From Flavobacterium proteolyticum (lineage in GTDB: Bacteria > Bacteroidota > Bacteroidia > Flavobacteriales > Flavobacteriaceae): 64,000 nucleotides of DNA. The stretch's first letter is position 1. Each line of letters starts with the position of its first letter. This document shows, piece after piece, positions 8,599-17,700 of the stretch. The DNA is taken from NCBI RefSeq assembly GCF_015223105.1, contig NZ_JADFTZ010000001.1:434001-498000 (forward strand). Direction: 5' to 3'. A program made the translations under genes and the position numbers. The notes under the pieces were generated by a model that saw only the letters and a program-made list of their open reading frames with translations, searched no databases and was not told the DNA's origin.

Positions 8599-9966
8599 AT
8601 GAAAAAATTACTTCTTTTTGTATTTGCTTTTTCGAGTTTCACTTTTGCTCAAGATAAATTTACTCGAATGGATAGTTTGTTGAACTATTTATACGAAAAC
8701 AACAAATTCATGGGTTCGTTAACCATTCGTGAAGGTGAAAATGTGGTTTTTAATAAAGCGTATGGTTTTGCCGATGTAGAAAAGAACATCAAAGCCGATC
8801 GATTAACACGTTACAAAATAGGTTCGATTTCCAAAACTTTCACAGCCGTAATGGTAATGCAATTGATTGAAGAGAAAAAACTAACCTTGCAAACCAAATT
8901 AAATCGTTTTTATCCAAAAATTAAAAATGCAGAAAAGATTTCGATTTACGATTTATTGCACCACAGAACTGGAATTGTAGATTATATAAATCAAGACACT
9001 ACATTTCATACTTCACTAGATAAAAAACATTCTAAAGAAGATATTTTAAAAGTAATTACTTCATTTAAATCTAATTTTGAACCAGGAAGCAAATACGAAT
9101 ATAGTAATTCAAACTTCTTCATTTTAGGCTGTATTATCGAAAAGTTGACTAAAAAATCATACGCTGAAAATTTACAAAATCGAATCGTTAAAAAAGCAGA
9201 ATTAGGCACTTACGAAAATAAAACTGAAATGACGGCTAAAGGCGCGGTTACCAACAAAGTTTTCGTTCCTACAACCTATTACAAAGAAGAAGCAACAAAT
9301 ACGACAAATAGAGAAAGTTATTCCTATTATTTTGATGGGACCAATTGGGTGAAATCGTTAGAAAATCACAATTCAATTCCGTTTGCATCGGGTGGAATTA
9401 CTTCAACTACTGCCGATTTAACTAAATTTATTTATGCACTTTTCAATGGAAAACTAGTTAGCCCAACTTCTTTAGACCAAATGAAAGAAATTAAAGAAGG
9501 CTATGGAAAAGCTTTAATTCAGTTTCCATTTGGCGAAAGACGTTTTTATGGTCATGGTGGAAGAATTGAGAATTTCAGTTCGATGTTAGGATATTATCCA
9601 ACCGAAAAATTGAGTTTCTCATTAATTTCAAATGGAGATAATTTTGTACAAAATGATATTATCATAGGAATTTTGAGTATTTATTACAAAATGCCATTCC
9701 CATTTCCAAAGTTCATGAATATGGATAAAGCAGAATTAGCAAAATTCATAGGAACTTATGCGTCAAAAGATTTACCAATAAAAATCACAGTTTCTGAAAA
9801 AAATGGCGAATTGTTTGCTCAAGCTACTGGACAAGGTGCTTTTCCATTGACATTTAAAGAAGAAACCACTTTTGTTTTTGCAGCAGCCGGAATTGAAATG
9901 GTTTTTGGAGATAAGTCATTTGTGCTAATTCAAGGCGGAATGAAATTCAACTTTACAAAAGAATAA
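8599..9966 (+). CDS. Serine hydrolase of the beta-lactamase class C / PBP4* type
   Basis: 455 residues with a signal peptide ending about residue 17 (FTFA-QD). The catalytic SxxK is SISK with Ser76 and Lys79; the second-motif tyrosine is in YEYSNSNFF near residue 168; the third motif is replaced by GHGG. This pattern is typical of esterases and D-alanyl-D-alanine peptidases rather than true beta-lactamases. The last 110 residues form a small beta domain of DUF3471 type. It follows the SdpI gene by 44 bases and precedes the membrane gene by two bases, so it is probably cotranscribed. The substrate is unknown. Confidence 0.85.
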   Translation: MKKLLLFVFAFSSFTFAQDKFTRMDSLLNYLYENNKFMGSLTIREGENVVFNKAYGFADVEKNIKADRLTRYKIGSISKTFTAVMVMQLIEEKKLTLQTKLNRFYPKIKNAEKISIYDLLHHRTGIVDYINQDTTFHTSLDKKHSKEDILKVITSFKSNFEPGSKYEYSNSNFFILGCIIEKLTKKSYAENLQNRIVKKAELGTYENKTEMTAKGAVTNKVFVPTTYYKEEATNTTNRESYSYYFDGTNWVKSLENHNSIPFASGGITSTTADLTKFIYALFNGKLVSPTSLDQMKEIKEGYGKALIQFPFGERRFYGHGGRIENFSSMLGYYPTEKLSFSLISNGDNFVQNDIIIGILSIYYKMPFPFPKFMNMDKAELAKFIGTYASKDLPIKITVSEKNGELFAQATGQGAFPLTFKEETTFVFAAAGIEMVFGDKSFVLIQGGMKFNFTKE

Positions 9967-9968
9967 AG

Positions 9969-10679
9969 ATGCAAAACACCATCGCTACCATCAAAAGCAT
10001 TACCAATAGTAAATATCTCGATATTATCGGAGTGGTTTTGGTGGTGGGCGTTTCAGCGTATTTAGAATATTACAAAACCACTTACGATTTTAGTTTTGAC
10101 GGAAAGAATTACTCGTTTTATTTAGGCTACTTTTCCATTTTAAACACTTGCTTATCCATGATGGCGACTCGATTGGTTACCAAGAAAAACAACATTGGGA
10201 ATTTAATCAGCACTAGCAACACCTTATTAAGTGGAAGTATCGATTATCTTTTAGGAAATATCGGTGCGATTTTAACCTATCCCGTTTCGTTTTTTGGAAA
10301 TTATTTTGCTTTCCGAATTTGGAAAAAGAAACAATATTTAAATGCAATTGATACAATCTTTTTTCGAAATATGGCAATAGGTTTACTGCTTTCGTTAGTA
10401 TTGAATTACATTGCTTTCACAACATTTTCGGATAAAGCGATTGATTGGAAATTGTTTTTTGCCATCGCTGTTCCAGCCGGAATTAGTTTTGGTGGCACCT
10501 TTAATATAGGAAGAATGTATCCCGACAATTGGATTAATTGGCAAGTGTATAATTTATTCAAAATCATACAAAATGTAATATTGATGAACATTGCCAACAC
10601 CGCAAAATATGTGTTTTATATGTTCAATGCAATTTTAGGTTATATTACTTGGAAGGATGATAAAGCGAAACAATTATAA
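9969..10679 (+). CDS. PnuC-like integral membrane protein
   Basis: 236 residues with about seven or eight hydrophobic helices. Two internal segments resemble the pseudo-repeats of PnuC-type vitamin transporters: one includes KKNNIGNLISTSNTLLSG and FGNYFAFRIWKKK, the other NWINWQVYNLFKIIQNVI and FNAILGYITWK. The resemblance is moderate and the substrate cannot be told. It starts two bases after the serine hydrolase. Its stop overlaps the stop of the convergent lacI-type gene (TTATAA). Confidence 0.6.
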   Translation: MQNTIATIKSITNSKYLDIIGVVLVVGVSAYLEYYKTTYDFSFDGKNYSFYLGYFSILNTCLSMMATRLVTKKNNIGNLISTSNTLLSGSIDYLLGNIGAILTYPVSFFGNYFAFRIWKKKQYLNAIDTIFFRNMAIGLLLSLVLNYIAFTTFSDKAIDWKLFFAIAVPAGISFGGTFNIGRMYPDNWINWQVYNLFKIIQNVILMNIANTAKYVFYMFNAILGYITWKDDKAKQL

Positions 10680-11696
10680 CTTCCTCGTAGATTCTCTCTG
10701 ACGCAATTCTGTTTTAATTACAACCGTTTGTGGTTGGTAAAACTCATCTTTAGAATTTAACTTATGGATTAACAGTTCAGCTGCTTTTGCTCCAATTTCT
10801 GGCGCGTGTTGGCTCACAGTTGACAAACTCGGTGTTAATCTTCTTGACCAAACACCATCGGCAAAACCAATAATATTTAACTCTTCTGGTATTTTGATTC
10901 CTTGTTTCAACGCCATTTTCATAGATGCAGTTGCACTATGCTCGTCTAAGGCAAAAATCGCATCCATCTTTTTTGAAGCAATTAAAGCTTGTAATTTCAC
11001 ATCAAAATCTTCTATTGAAGTTTCTAGAATAATCAAATTATCATCAATAGGCATATTGGCATCAGAAAGGGCTTTTTGGTAACCTTCAAATCGCAACTTA
11101 CCAACACTTAAATTATGAATCGTAGAAAGCAATGCAATTTTTTTACTTCCTAATTTTATCAAATGCGTTGTAGCATCATAAGCCGAATCAAAATCGTCTA
11201 CCACAACTTTATCGCAATTAATTCCATCAGCTACTCTATCAAACATAACGATAGGAGTTCCGCTGTTCATTATATCTTTAAAATGTTTGTATTCTTTTAA
11301 GGATTGCGTTTCTTCGGCAATTGCCACAATGAAACCATCAATAGTTCCATTATTGAGCATGTCCATCACTTGTTGCTCTTTGTTTAAAGATTCATTTGAA
11401 ATTCCGGTAATCACGTTATAACCTTTCTCCAACGCTACCTTTTCAATTCCACTAAAAACTTTCGCAAAAAAAGGATTGAGAATATTAGGTATGATTACAC
11501 CTATAGTATTGGTACGCTGATTTTTTAGATTCTTCGCAATACTATTAGGTTTGTAATTCTGCAAAGCGGCATACTCTTGAATTTTTATTTTGGTAGCTTC
11601 GCTGATTTCGGGGCTATCGCTTAATGCTTTAGATACTGTTGAAATTGATACACCAAATTCGAGGGCTATTTGTTTTAGAGTTGCTTTTGCTTTCAT
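10674..11696 (-). CDS. LacI-family transcriptional regulator
   Basis: 340 residues. The N-terminal helix-turn-helix ATLKQIALEFGVSISTVSKALSD and the hinge region NYKPNSIAKNLK are canonical. A periplasmic-binding-protein-like effector domain follows, starting TNTIGVIIPNILNPFFAKV and including VDGF-type and IIGFADG strands. It should bind a sugar or related ligand, but no carbohydrate gene is adjacent, so its regulon lies elsewhere or is broader. It is transcribed alone, towards the preceding operon. Confidence 0.92.
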   Translation of the reverse strand: MKAKATLKQIALEFGVSISTVSKALSDSPEISEATKIKIQEYAALQNYKPNSIAKNLKNQRTNTIGVIIPNILNPFFAKVFSGIEKVALEKGYNVITGISNESLNKEQQVMDMLNNGTIDGFIVAIAEETQSLKEYKHFKDIMNSGTPIVMFDRVADGINCDKVVVDDFDSAYDATTHLIKLGSKKIALLSTIHNLSVGKLRFEGYQKALSDANMPIDDNLIILETSIEDFDVKLQALIASKKMDAIFALDEHSATASMKMALKQGIKIPEELNIIGFADGVWSRRLTPSLSTVSQHAPEIGAKAAELLIHKLNSKDEFYQPQTVVIKTELRQRESTRKL

Positions 11697-11817
11697 AGAT
11701 AAAAGTTAAGAGGTAAAAATAGTGTATTTCTGTAATTTAAAAAAACAACTTTAAATGAATTTTAGCTAAGCAAATGATGTTTAACAAATTAGAAAAAACA
11801 ATATTTTCAAAAAGGGG

Positions 11818-11848
11818 TTTGCAATTCTAATAAATAGTTGTACTTTTG
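11818..11848 (+). promoter_or_regulatory. rplM-rpsI promoter
   Basis: A textbook Bacteroidota promoter: TTTG at 11818-11821, exactly 19 bases, then TACTTTTG at 11841-11848. The predicted start is near 11855, where the short hairpin TCCC/GGGA (11852-11855 with 11862-11865) could form at the 5' end of the leader. Confidence 0.9.
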
Positions 11849-11893
11849 CACTCCCTTTATTGGGAATGGAATGTTTAATTTAAATTAATTATT

Positions 11894-12349
11894 GTGAACA
11901 CATTAAGCTACAAAACAGTATCAGCCAACAAAGCAACTGCAGACAAGCAGTGGATTGTTGTGGACGCTGAAGGGCATAACTTAGGTCGTTTATCTACAAA
12001 AGTAGCGATGCTTTTAAGAGGTAAATACAAACCAAGTTATACACCGCACGTTGATTGTGGTGATAACGTAATTGTTATCAACGCAGAAAAAATCAACCTT
12101 ACTGGTAACAAGTTAGATGACAAAACTTACGTTCGTCACACAGGTTACCCAGGAGGACAAAGAACTTTAACTGCTAAAGTAATGCAACAAAAAAATCCTG
12201 CATTATTAGTAGAAAAAGCTATCAAAGGAATGTTACCTAAAAACAAATTAGGTGCTGAATTATTCCGTAATTTAAATGTATATGTAGGTCCTGAGCACAA
12301 ACATGCGGCTCAATCACCTAAAACCGTTAACCTAAACGATCTTAAGTAA
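11894..12349 (+). CDS. rplM: Ribosomal protein L13
   Basis: 151 residues of the large-subunit protein L13. The sequence has the family blocks WIVVDAEGHNLGRLSTKVA, HVDCGDNVIVINAEKI, RHTGYPGGQR and AVKGMLPKNKLG-like residues. The start codon is GTG at 11894, about 40 bases after the predicted transcription start. It overlaps rpsI by one base (TAATG), the conserved rplM-rpsI order. Confidence 0.97.
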   Translation: MNTLSYKTVSANKATADKQWIVVDAEGHNLGRLSTKVAMLLRGKYKPSYTPHVDCGDNVIVINAEKINLTGNKLDDKTYVRHTGYPGGQRTLTAKVMQQKNPALLVEKAIKGMLPKNKLGAELFRNLNVYVGPEHKHAAQSPKTVNLNDLK

Positions 12350-12735
12350 TGGGAGTTATTCACAAAATCGGTAGAAGAAAATGCGCTGTTGCACGTGTTT
12401 ATGTTTCAGAAGGAACAGGAAAAATCACTGTAAACAAAAGAGAATTCACTAACTACTTCCCAACTGCAACTTTACAGTACAAAGTTATGCAACCAATGTC
12501 TATGACAGAAAACGCATCAAACTTTGACGTTAAAGTAAACGTATATGGTGGTGGTACTACAGGACAAGCAGAAGCTGTAAGAATGGCTATCGCTCGCGCA
12601 ATGTGTGAGGTAGAAGCTGAAAACAGAGCTATCCTTAAACCAGAAGGATTATTAACAAGAGATCCAAGAATGGTTGAACGTAAAAAATTCGGTCAGAAAA
12701 AAGCACGTAAGAGATTCCAATTCTCAAAACGTTAA
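12349..12735 (+). CDS. rpsI: Ribosomal protein S9
   Basis: 128 residues of small-subunit protein S9. Family blocks are GRRKCAVARVYV at the start, GGGTTGQAEAVRMAIARA in the middle and the basic tail RKKFGQKKARKRFQFSKR, whose final Lys-Arg reaches the P-site tRNA in ribosome structures. It is translationally coupled to rplM by a one-base overlap. Confidence 0.97.
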   Translation: MGVIHKIGRRKCAVARVYVSEGTGKITVNKREFTNYFPTATLQYKVMQPMSMTENASNFDVKVNVYGGGTTGQAEAVRMAIARAMCEVEAENRAILKPEGLLTRDPRMVERKKFGQKKARKRFQFSKR

Positions 12736-12834
12736 TATTCGATATTTATCAGAATATATTTTCAGATTTATTTTTACAATTAAAATTGAATTAAAAACAA
12801 AGTTGTCGATATTCCTTGTAAAAAGGGAATTAGT

Positions 12835-12886
12835 TTAGCATCTAAATTTTCAAGACCAACGCAAGTGACTACTTGAAAATTGCTAA
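12835..12886 (+). promoter_or_regulatory. Structured leader before rpsB
   Basis: A nine-base perfect inner stem (12846-12854 with 12872-12880) is closed by an outer six-base stem TTAGCA/TGCTAA (12835-12840 with 12881-12886), with a five-base bulge on the 5' side. It ends 24 bases before the rpsB start. A third small hairpin, ATTCC/GGAAT, lies just upstream near 12810-12830. Autoregulation by S2 is known in other bacteria; here it is inference. Confidence 0.55.
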
Positions 12887-12910
12887 TCACGGAACGTAAA
12901 CTATTACACA

Positions 12911-13672
12911 ATGGCAAACAAAATTGACGTTAAAGAGTTATTAGAAGCAGGTGTACACTTCGGACACATGACTCGTAAATGGGATCCAAACATGGCTCCT
13001 TACATTTATATGGAGCGTAATGGTATTCATATCATTAACTTATATAAAACTGCAGCTAAAATTGAAGAAGCTAACGAAGCTTTGAAAAAAATTGCTGCTT
13101 CTGGTAGAAAAGTATTATTCGTTGCTACCAAAAAACAAGCGAAAGATATCGTTGCTGAAAAAGCAGCAGCTTGTAACATGCCTTACATCACTGAAAGATG
13201 GCCAGGTGGTATGTTAACTAACTTCGTAACTATCCGTAAAGCAGTTAAAAAAATGGCTTCTATTGATAGAATGAAGAAAGACGGTACTTTCATGACTTTA
13301 TCTAAAAAAGAAAGATTACAAGTTGATCGTTTAAGAGCTAAGTTAGAGAAAAACTTAGGTTCAATTGCAGATATGTCTAGATTACCAGCTGCATTATTCG
13401 TAGTTGACGTAAAAGCGGAGCATATCGCTGTTAAAGAAGCTCAAAAATTAAACATTCCAGTGTTCGCAATGGTAGATACGAATTCGGATCCACGTCCAAT
13501 TGACTTCGTAATTCCTGCAAATGACGATGCTTCTAAATCAATTGAAAAAGTTTTATCATTAGTTTCTTCTGCTATCGTTGAAGGTCTTTCTGATAGAAAA
13601 GTTGAAAAAGATGAATTACCAGCTAAAGAAGTAGAAGCTACTGAAGCTCCTGCTACTGAAACTGAAGCATAA
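12911..13672 (+). CDS. rpsB: Ribosomal protein S2
   Basis: 253 residues of small-subunit protein S2. Clear blocks are LLEAGVHFGHMTRKWDPNM, ITERWPGGMLTNF, MSRLPAALFVVDVKAEHIAV and the TNSDPRPIDFVIPANDDA segment. The C-terminal tail is rich in Glu, Ala and Thr, typical of this lineage. It is followed by tsf across a 136-base gap that holds a long inverted repeat. A structured leader precedes it. Confidence 0.97.
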   Translation: MANKIDVKELLEAGVHFGHMTRKWDPNMAPYIYMERNGIHIINLYKTAAKIEEANEALKKIAASGRKVLFVATKKQAKDIVAEKAAACNMPYITERWPGGMLTNFVTIRKAVKKMASIDRMKKDGTFMTLSKKERLQVDRLRAKLEKNLGSIADMSRLPAALFVVDVKAEHIAVKEAQKLNIPVFAMVDTNSDPRPIDFVIPANDDASKSIEKVLSLVSSAIVEGLSDRKVEKDELPAKEVEATEAPATETEA

Positions 13673-13681
13673 ATCAATTAA

Positions 13682-13770
13682 TTCCAAGAATTAAATTCCA
13701 AATTCCAAACTTGTTCTAACTATTCGTTAGCAATTTAGTAAAATTGGAATTTGGGATTTAGTAATTGGAA
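13682..13770 (+). repeat. Inverted period-7 TTCC/GGAA array between rpsB and tsf
   Basis: The left arm 13682-13708 and right arm 13744-13770 are complementary at 23 of 27 positions, counting the inner 16 bases as perfect but for one G-T. TTCC starts at 13682, 13696 and 13703; TTGG starts at 13744, 13751 and 13765, an exact mirror of the 7-base grid. The 35-base loop contains a further CTAAC/GTTAG hairpin. It could attenuate transcription into tsf. Confidence 0.75.
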
Positions 13771-13808
13771 TTTTTACTTTTATAAACAACAAATAAAAAA
13801 AATACAAA

Positions 13809-14630
13809 ATGGCAAATATTACTGCTGCAGACGTAAATAAATTAAGAACTATCACTGGTGCTGGAATGATGGATTGTAAAAAAGCATTAGTGGAGGCTGA
13901 AGGAGATTTCGATTTAGCAATCGAAAACTTAAGAAAAAAAGGTCAAAAAGTAGCTGCTAACCGTTCAGATAGAGAATCTACTGAAGGAGCTGCTGTTGCT
14001 GTTATCAATGCTGACAACACTGCTGGAGTTGCAATCACTTTAAACTGTGAAACTGACTTCGTAGGTAAAAACGAATCTTTCGTTAAATTAGCAAACGATT
14101 TAGCTAACCAAGCTTTAAACTATGCTACTAAAGAAGAATTATTAGCTTCTGATTTCAACGGAATCACTGTTGCTGAGAAATTAATCGAGCAAACTGGAGT
14201 TATCGGAGAAAAAATCGAAATCGGTGCTTTTGAAAGATTAGAAGGTGCTTTCGTAGGTTCTTACATCCACGCTGGTAAAATCGCTACTTTAGTGGCGTTA
14301 TCTGCTAACGTTGCTGGTGCTGACGAAGCTGCTAAAAACGTTGCAATGCAAGCTGCTGCTATGAACCCAATTGCTTTAAACGAAGCTGGTGTTGATGCTG
14401 CAATCATTGAAAAAGAAATTGAAATCGCTAAAGAGCAATTAAGAGCTGAAGGTAAACCAGAAGCAATGTTAGATAACATTTCTAAAGGTAAAATCCAACG
14501 TTTCTACAAAGATAATACTTTAGTAAATCAAGATTTCATCAAAGACAGTTCTATGAGTGTTGCTGCTTATATTAAATCAGTAGATGCAAACTTAACTGTA
14601 ACTGGATTTAGTAGAGTTGCTTTAGGATAA
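13809..14630 (+). CDS. tsf: Elongation factor Ts
   Basis: 273 residues, the nucleotide exchange factor of EF-Tu. The N-terminal UBA-like module with KLRTITGAGMMDCKKALVEAEGD, the catalytic TLNCETDFVGKN segment and the C-terminal GKIQRFYKDNTLVNQDFIKD module are intact. The length is near that of the Escherichia coli protein; from memory some flavobacterial homologues are longer, so the coiled-coil part may be short here. It is followed by a terminator. Confidence 0.96.
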   Translation: MANITAADVNKLRTITGAGMMDCKKALVEAEGDFDLAIENLRKKGQKVAANRSDRESTEGAAVAVINADNTAGVAITLNCETDFVGKNESFVKLANDLANQALNYATKEELLASDFNGITVAEKLIEQTGVIGEKIEIGAFERLEGAFVGSYIHAGKIATLVALSANVAGADEAAKNVAMQAAAMNPIALNEAGVDAAIIEKEIEIAKEQLRAEGKPEAMLDNISKGKIQRFYKDNTLVNQDFIKDSSMSVAAYIKSVDANLTVTGFSRVALG

Positions 14631-14654
14631 TCTTATTCTAAACTAAAAATACAA

Positions 14655-14689
14655 AACCTTAATTCTTTAACAAGAGTTAAGGTTTTTTT
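14655..14689 (+). terminator. tsf terminator
   Basis: A 13-base stem with one G-T pair (14655-14667 with 14672-14684) and a four-base loop, followed by T's. Confidence 0.85.
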
Positions 14690-14704
14690 CATTTTAAAAT
14701 ACTG

Positions 14705-14712
14705 TATATTTG
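14705..14712 (+). promoter_or_regulatory. Candidate -10 element for the TraB-fold gene
   Basis: TATATTTG matches TAnnTTTG and ends 25 bases before the TTG start codon. It supports that unusual start. Confidence 0.5.
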
Positions 14713-14737
14713 GAGTAAACGAAAAAATAAAATTACC

Positions 14738-17700
14738 TTGAAAAAAATCGCATTATTATTTGCCCTTATATCGGTTTCATTAGTTGCTCAAGAGAAAAAA
14801 TACCAAAGTTTATTGTGGGAAATTAGTGGAAATGGTTTACAAAAGAAATCATACGTTTACGGTTCTATGCATGTAAGCGATAAAGTATCCTATCATTTAT
14901 CGGATAATTTTTTTAAACATCTTCAAGAGGCAGATATCATTGCTAATGAAAGTGAACCAAGAACTTGGACAACGTTATTCGATTTGTTTAGTTTTTACAG
15001 TCAATATGCCAATCAAGGAAAGTTTTACACCAATTTTTATATTCAACCTATTGAAAAAGATAATTTATATCCACTTTTCAGAAGCAGCAATTACAACTTA
15101 ATAAGCCTTCTTACACGAACAAATGAAGCACAAAAAGACTATCAAGAAGAAACTTACCTAGATATGTTTATCTACAGAACAGGTAGAAAATTCAATAAAA
15201 AAACTGTCGGATTAGAAGATGTAAAAAAATCTACATTAAACATCATGAAGGCGCAAGCTAAAATGGACGAAACAGAAGTAGATAAAAACCGTCAAGCCAT
15301 TTTAAAAATCTTAAAAAATAAATCGTACGACCAAGCGCTTAACGATTTTTACAGAGAAAAAGATTTAGACATGATCGATTCGTTAACCATGTTAAGCTCC
15401 CCTAAATCATTTTTAAAAGCCATGCTTTTTGACCGAAACATAGAAATGGTTAAGAACATGGATTCAATTATGAAAACTGGAAGTTTATTCAGTGCCATTG
15501 GAGCGGCTCACCTTCCAGGACCAAAAGGCGTTATCGAATTACTTAGAGCTAAAGGATATAAAGTAACACCCGTTTTTGGAAACTACACCGAAAAAGGAAA
15601 AGCAGCTAAAAAACAAATAGAAGAATACTTTACCAAACCCGAATTAAAAAATAGAGCAACTGCAGATGGCATGATTTCATTACCTTTGTTTGAAATTGTT
15701 TTAGAAAATGGAGAAGATTTAGAATCTCCAGATTTAGTAAATGGTGGCTATGTAAACGTAAAAAGAAAACTATTAAACGACTTCTTGAATAAGAAAAACA
15801 AAACTTTTAATGTCAAAACATTAGACAGTTTGTTTTATGAAAATATTCCAGGGGAAATTCTAGAAAAAAAATCGTTTCAGGAAAAAAACTATTGGGTTTA
15901 CGACATTAAAAGTAAAACCAAAACAGGCAACGCACAACGTTATCGCTATTATATAACACCACTAGAAATTATTAGTGTAATTATGGGTGGCGAAGGCGAT
16001 TATGTTAGACGTTTTGAAGAAGATATTTTTTCTAAAATCGAGATAAAAAACAGCAAAAACACTTGGGAAAAAATTAGTCCAATAAAAGGAAATTTCGAAG
16101 TTCAAGTTCCGGCTTACAATACTTACACTGGAAACAAAAACAACGGCAAAGACAACTCCGACATTGCTATTACGGCTTTAGATGAAAAGAAAAAAAGCTT
16201 TTACTTTTTAATCGAAAAAACACTTTCTGAAATTGATAATTTAGAAAATTCAGAATACGAATTAAAACGAATTCACCAAGAATTTTACGCCCAACACGAA
16301 TTAGATTCTACCCAAACTAAATTCAATAAAGAACGAATTGCTTTCTTTTCAAAATCGAGTATTGAAAACAGAGAGATTCAACTAAAATCGCAATTAAACG
16401 GCAATAAATATTACCTTTTAGGAACAGTTAATGCAGAAGATACAGATACCAAACGTTTTTTCGATTCATTTGAAATTAAACCTTCATTAGAATCTGAAAG
16501 TTATAGAATATTCCGTGATACAACGAATCATTTTAGTATTGAAATTCCAGAAAAACAAAACGAGCACTTAGACTTCTTGGTAGAAAAAGAACTTCAAAAC
16601 GGAAACAAAAAGAAAAATCATTTTACGACTCAATCTAAAAACTATCAATTTTTAGGAAGTAGTGGTTCAATAATACAGCTTAACTATTACAAATATCATC
16701 GTTATGAGTCAGAAAAATCATTAGATTCTATTTGGAAAAATTACCGAAAACAAATTATTGGAGACGTAAACGTAACTACAAATGAAACTCCAACTGATAT
16801 AGAAAATGATAATGAAGTAATTGAGGTAACCACTCCTGGGGAAAATTTTAATTTGGCTTCAGAATATATGTTCTCAGATTGGGATAAAAAGTTATTTCCA
16901 AGAGAAGAAAAACTAAAAATTATCGATGAAAAAATTAGTTTCGATAAAGATAATAACATTCACGTGTTTGAAGCCATGGTTTCGAAACCAAGTTCAAAAC
17001 AAGCCATTAAATATAAATTATTACTAAACGGAAACACTATTTATGAACTATCAACATTGGTTGCAAAAGACTATGACAACAAAGATCCTTTTGTAGAAAA
17101 AACATTTAATTCTATAGCTTTAGAAAATAAAAAAACAGAGAACATTTTAGAGAATAAAATGGACTTATTCTTAAATGATGTAAGAAGCAAACACGATAGC
17201 ATCCGTTATTCAGCTTTAAAATCTATCGATTATTTAACGATAGAAAAAGCGGATTTACCAAAGTTTAAAACCTTGTTGAATACTTTTAAATTTAGAGATG
17301 ATGAAACCGAAATTTTAGGGGAATTATATGAAAAATTAGGACGAATTAAATCACCAGAAGTTATTTCCTATCTAGAAAATGCTTACAAGAAAGAAAAAAC
17401 AAATACGGTTATTCAATTTGCTGTTTTAAGAGCATTAGCCTTTCAAAAAAGTAAAGAAGCTTACAAGAAAATTCAAGAACTATTAGAATATGATTTACCT
17501 GTTTCAGATAATGAATATGAAATTATTGGACTATTTAATCATTTTGAAGAAGATTTAGAAAACAGTCAGGTTTTATTTCCAAACATCTTTCAATACTACA
17601 GTATAAAAGAGTTTCATGAACCTATTGTTTCTTTTACACATCAGCTTTTACTTAAAAATCATGGCAATGCAAAGAAGTTAAAGTCGTACAAAAAAATGAT

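Noticed and set aside
8599-9966. Beta-lactamase resistance gene
   Set aside because: It has SxxK and YxN but the third motif is GHGG rather than KTG, and a DUF3471-like tail, as in general serine hydrolases.
13809-14630. Truncated EF-Ts
   Set aside because: It is shorter than some flavobacterial homologues I remember, but all functional modules are present and the length matches Escherichia coli EF-Ts.
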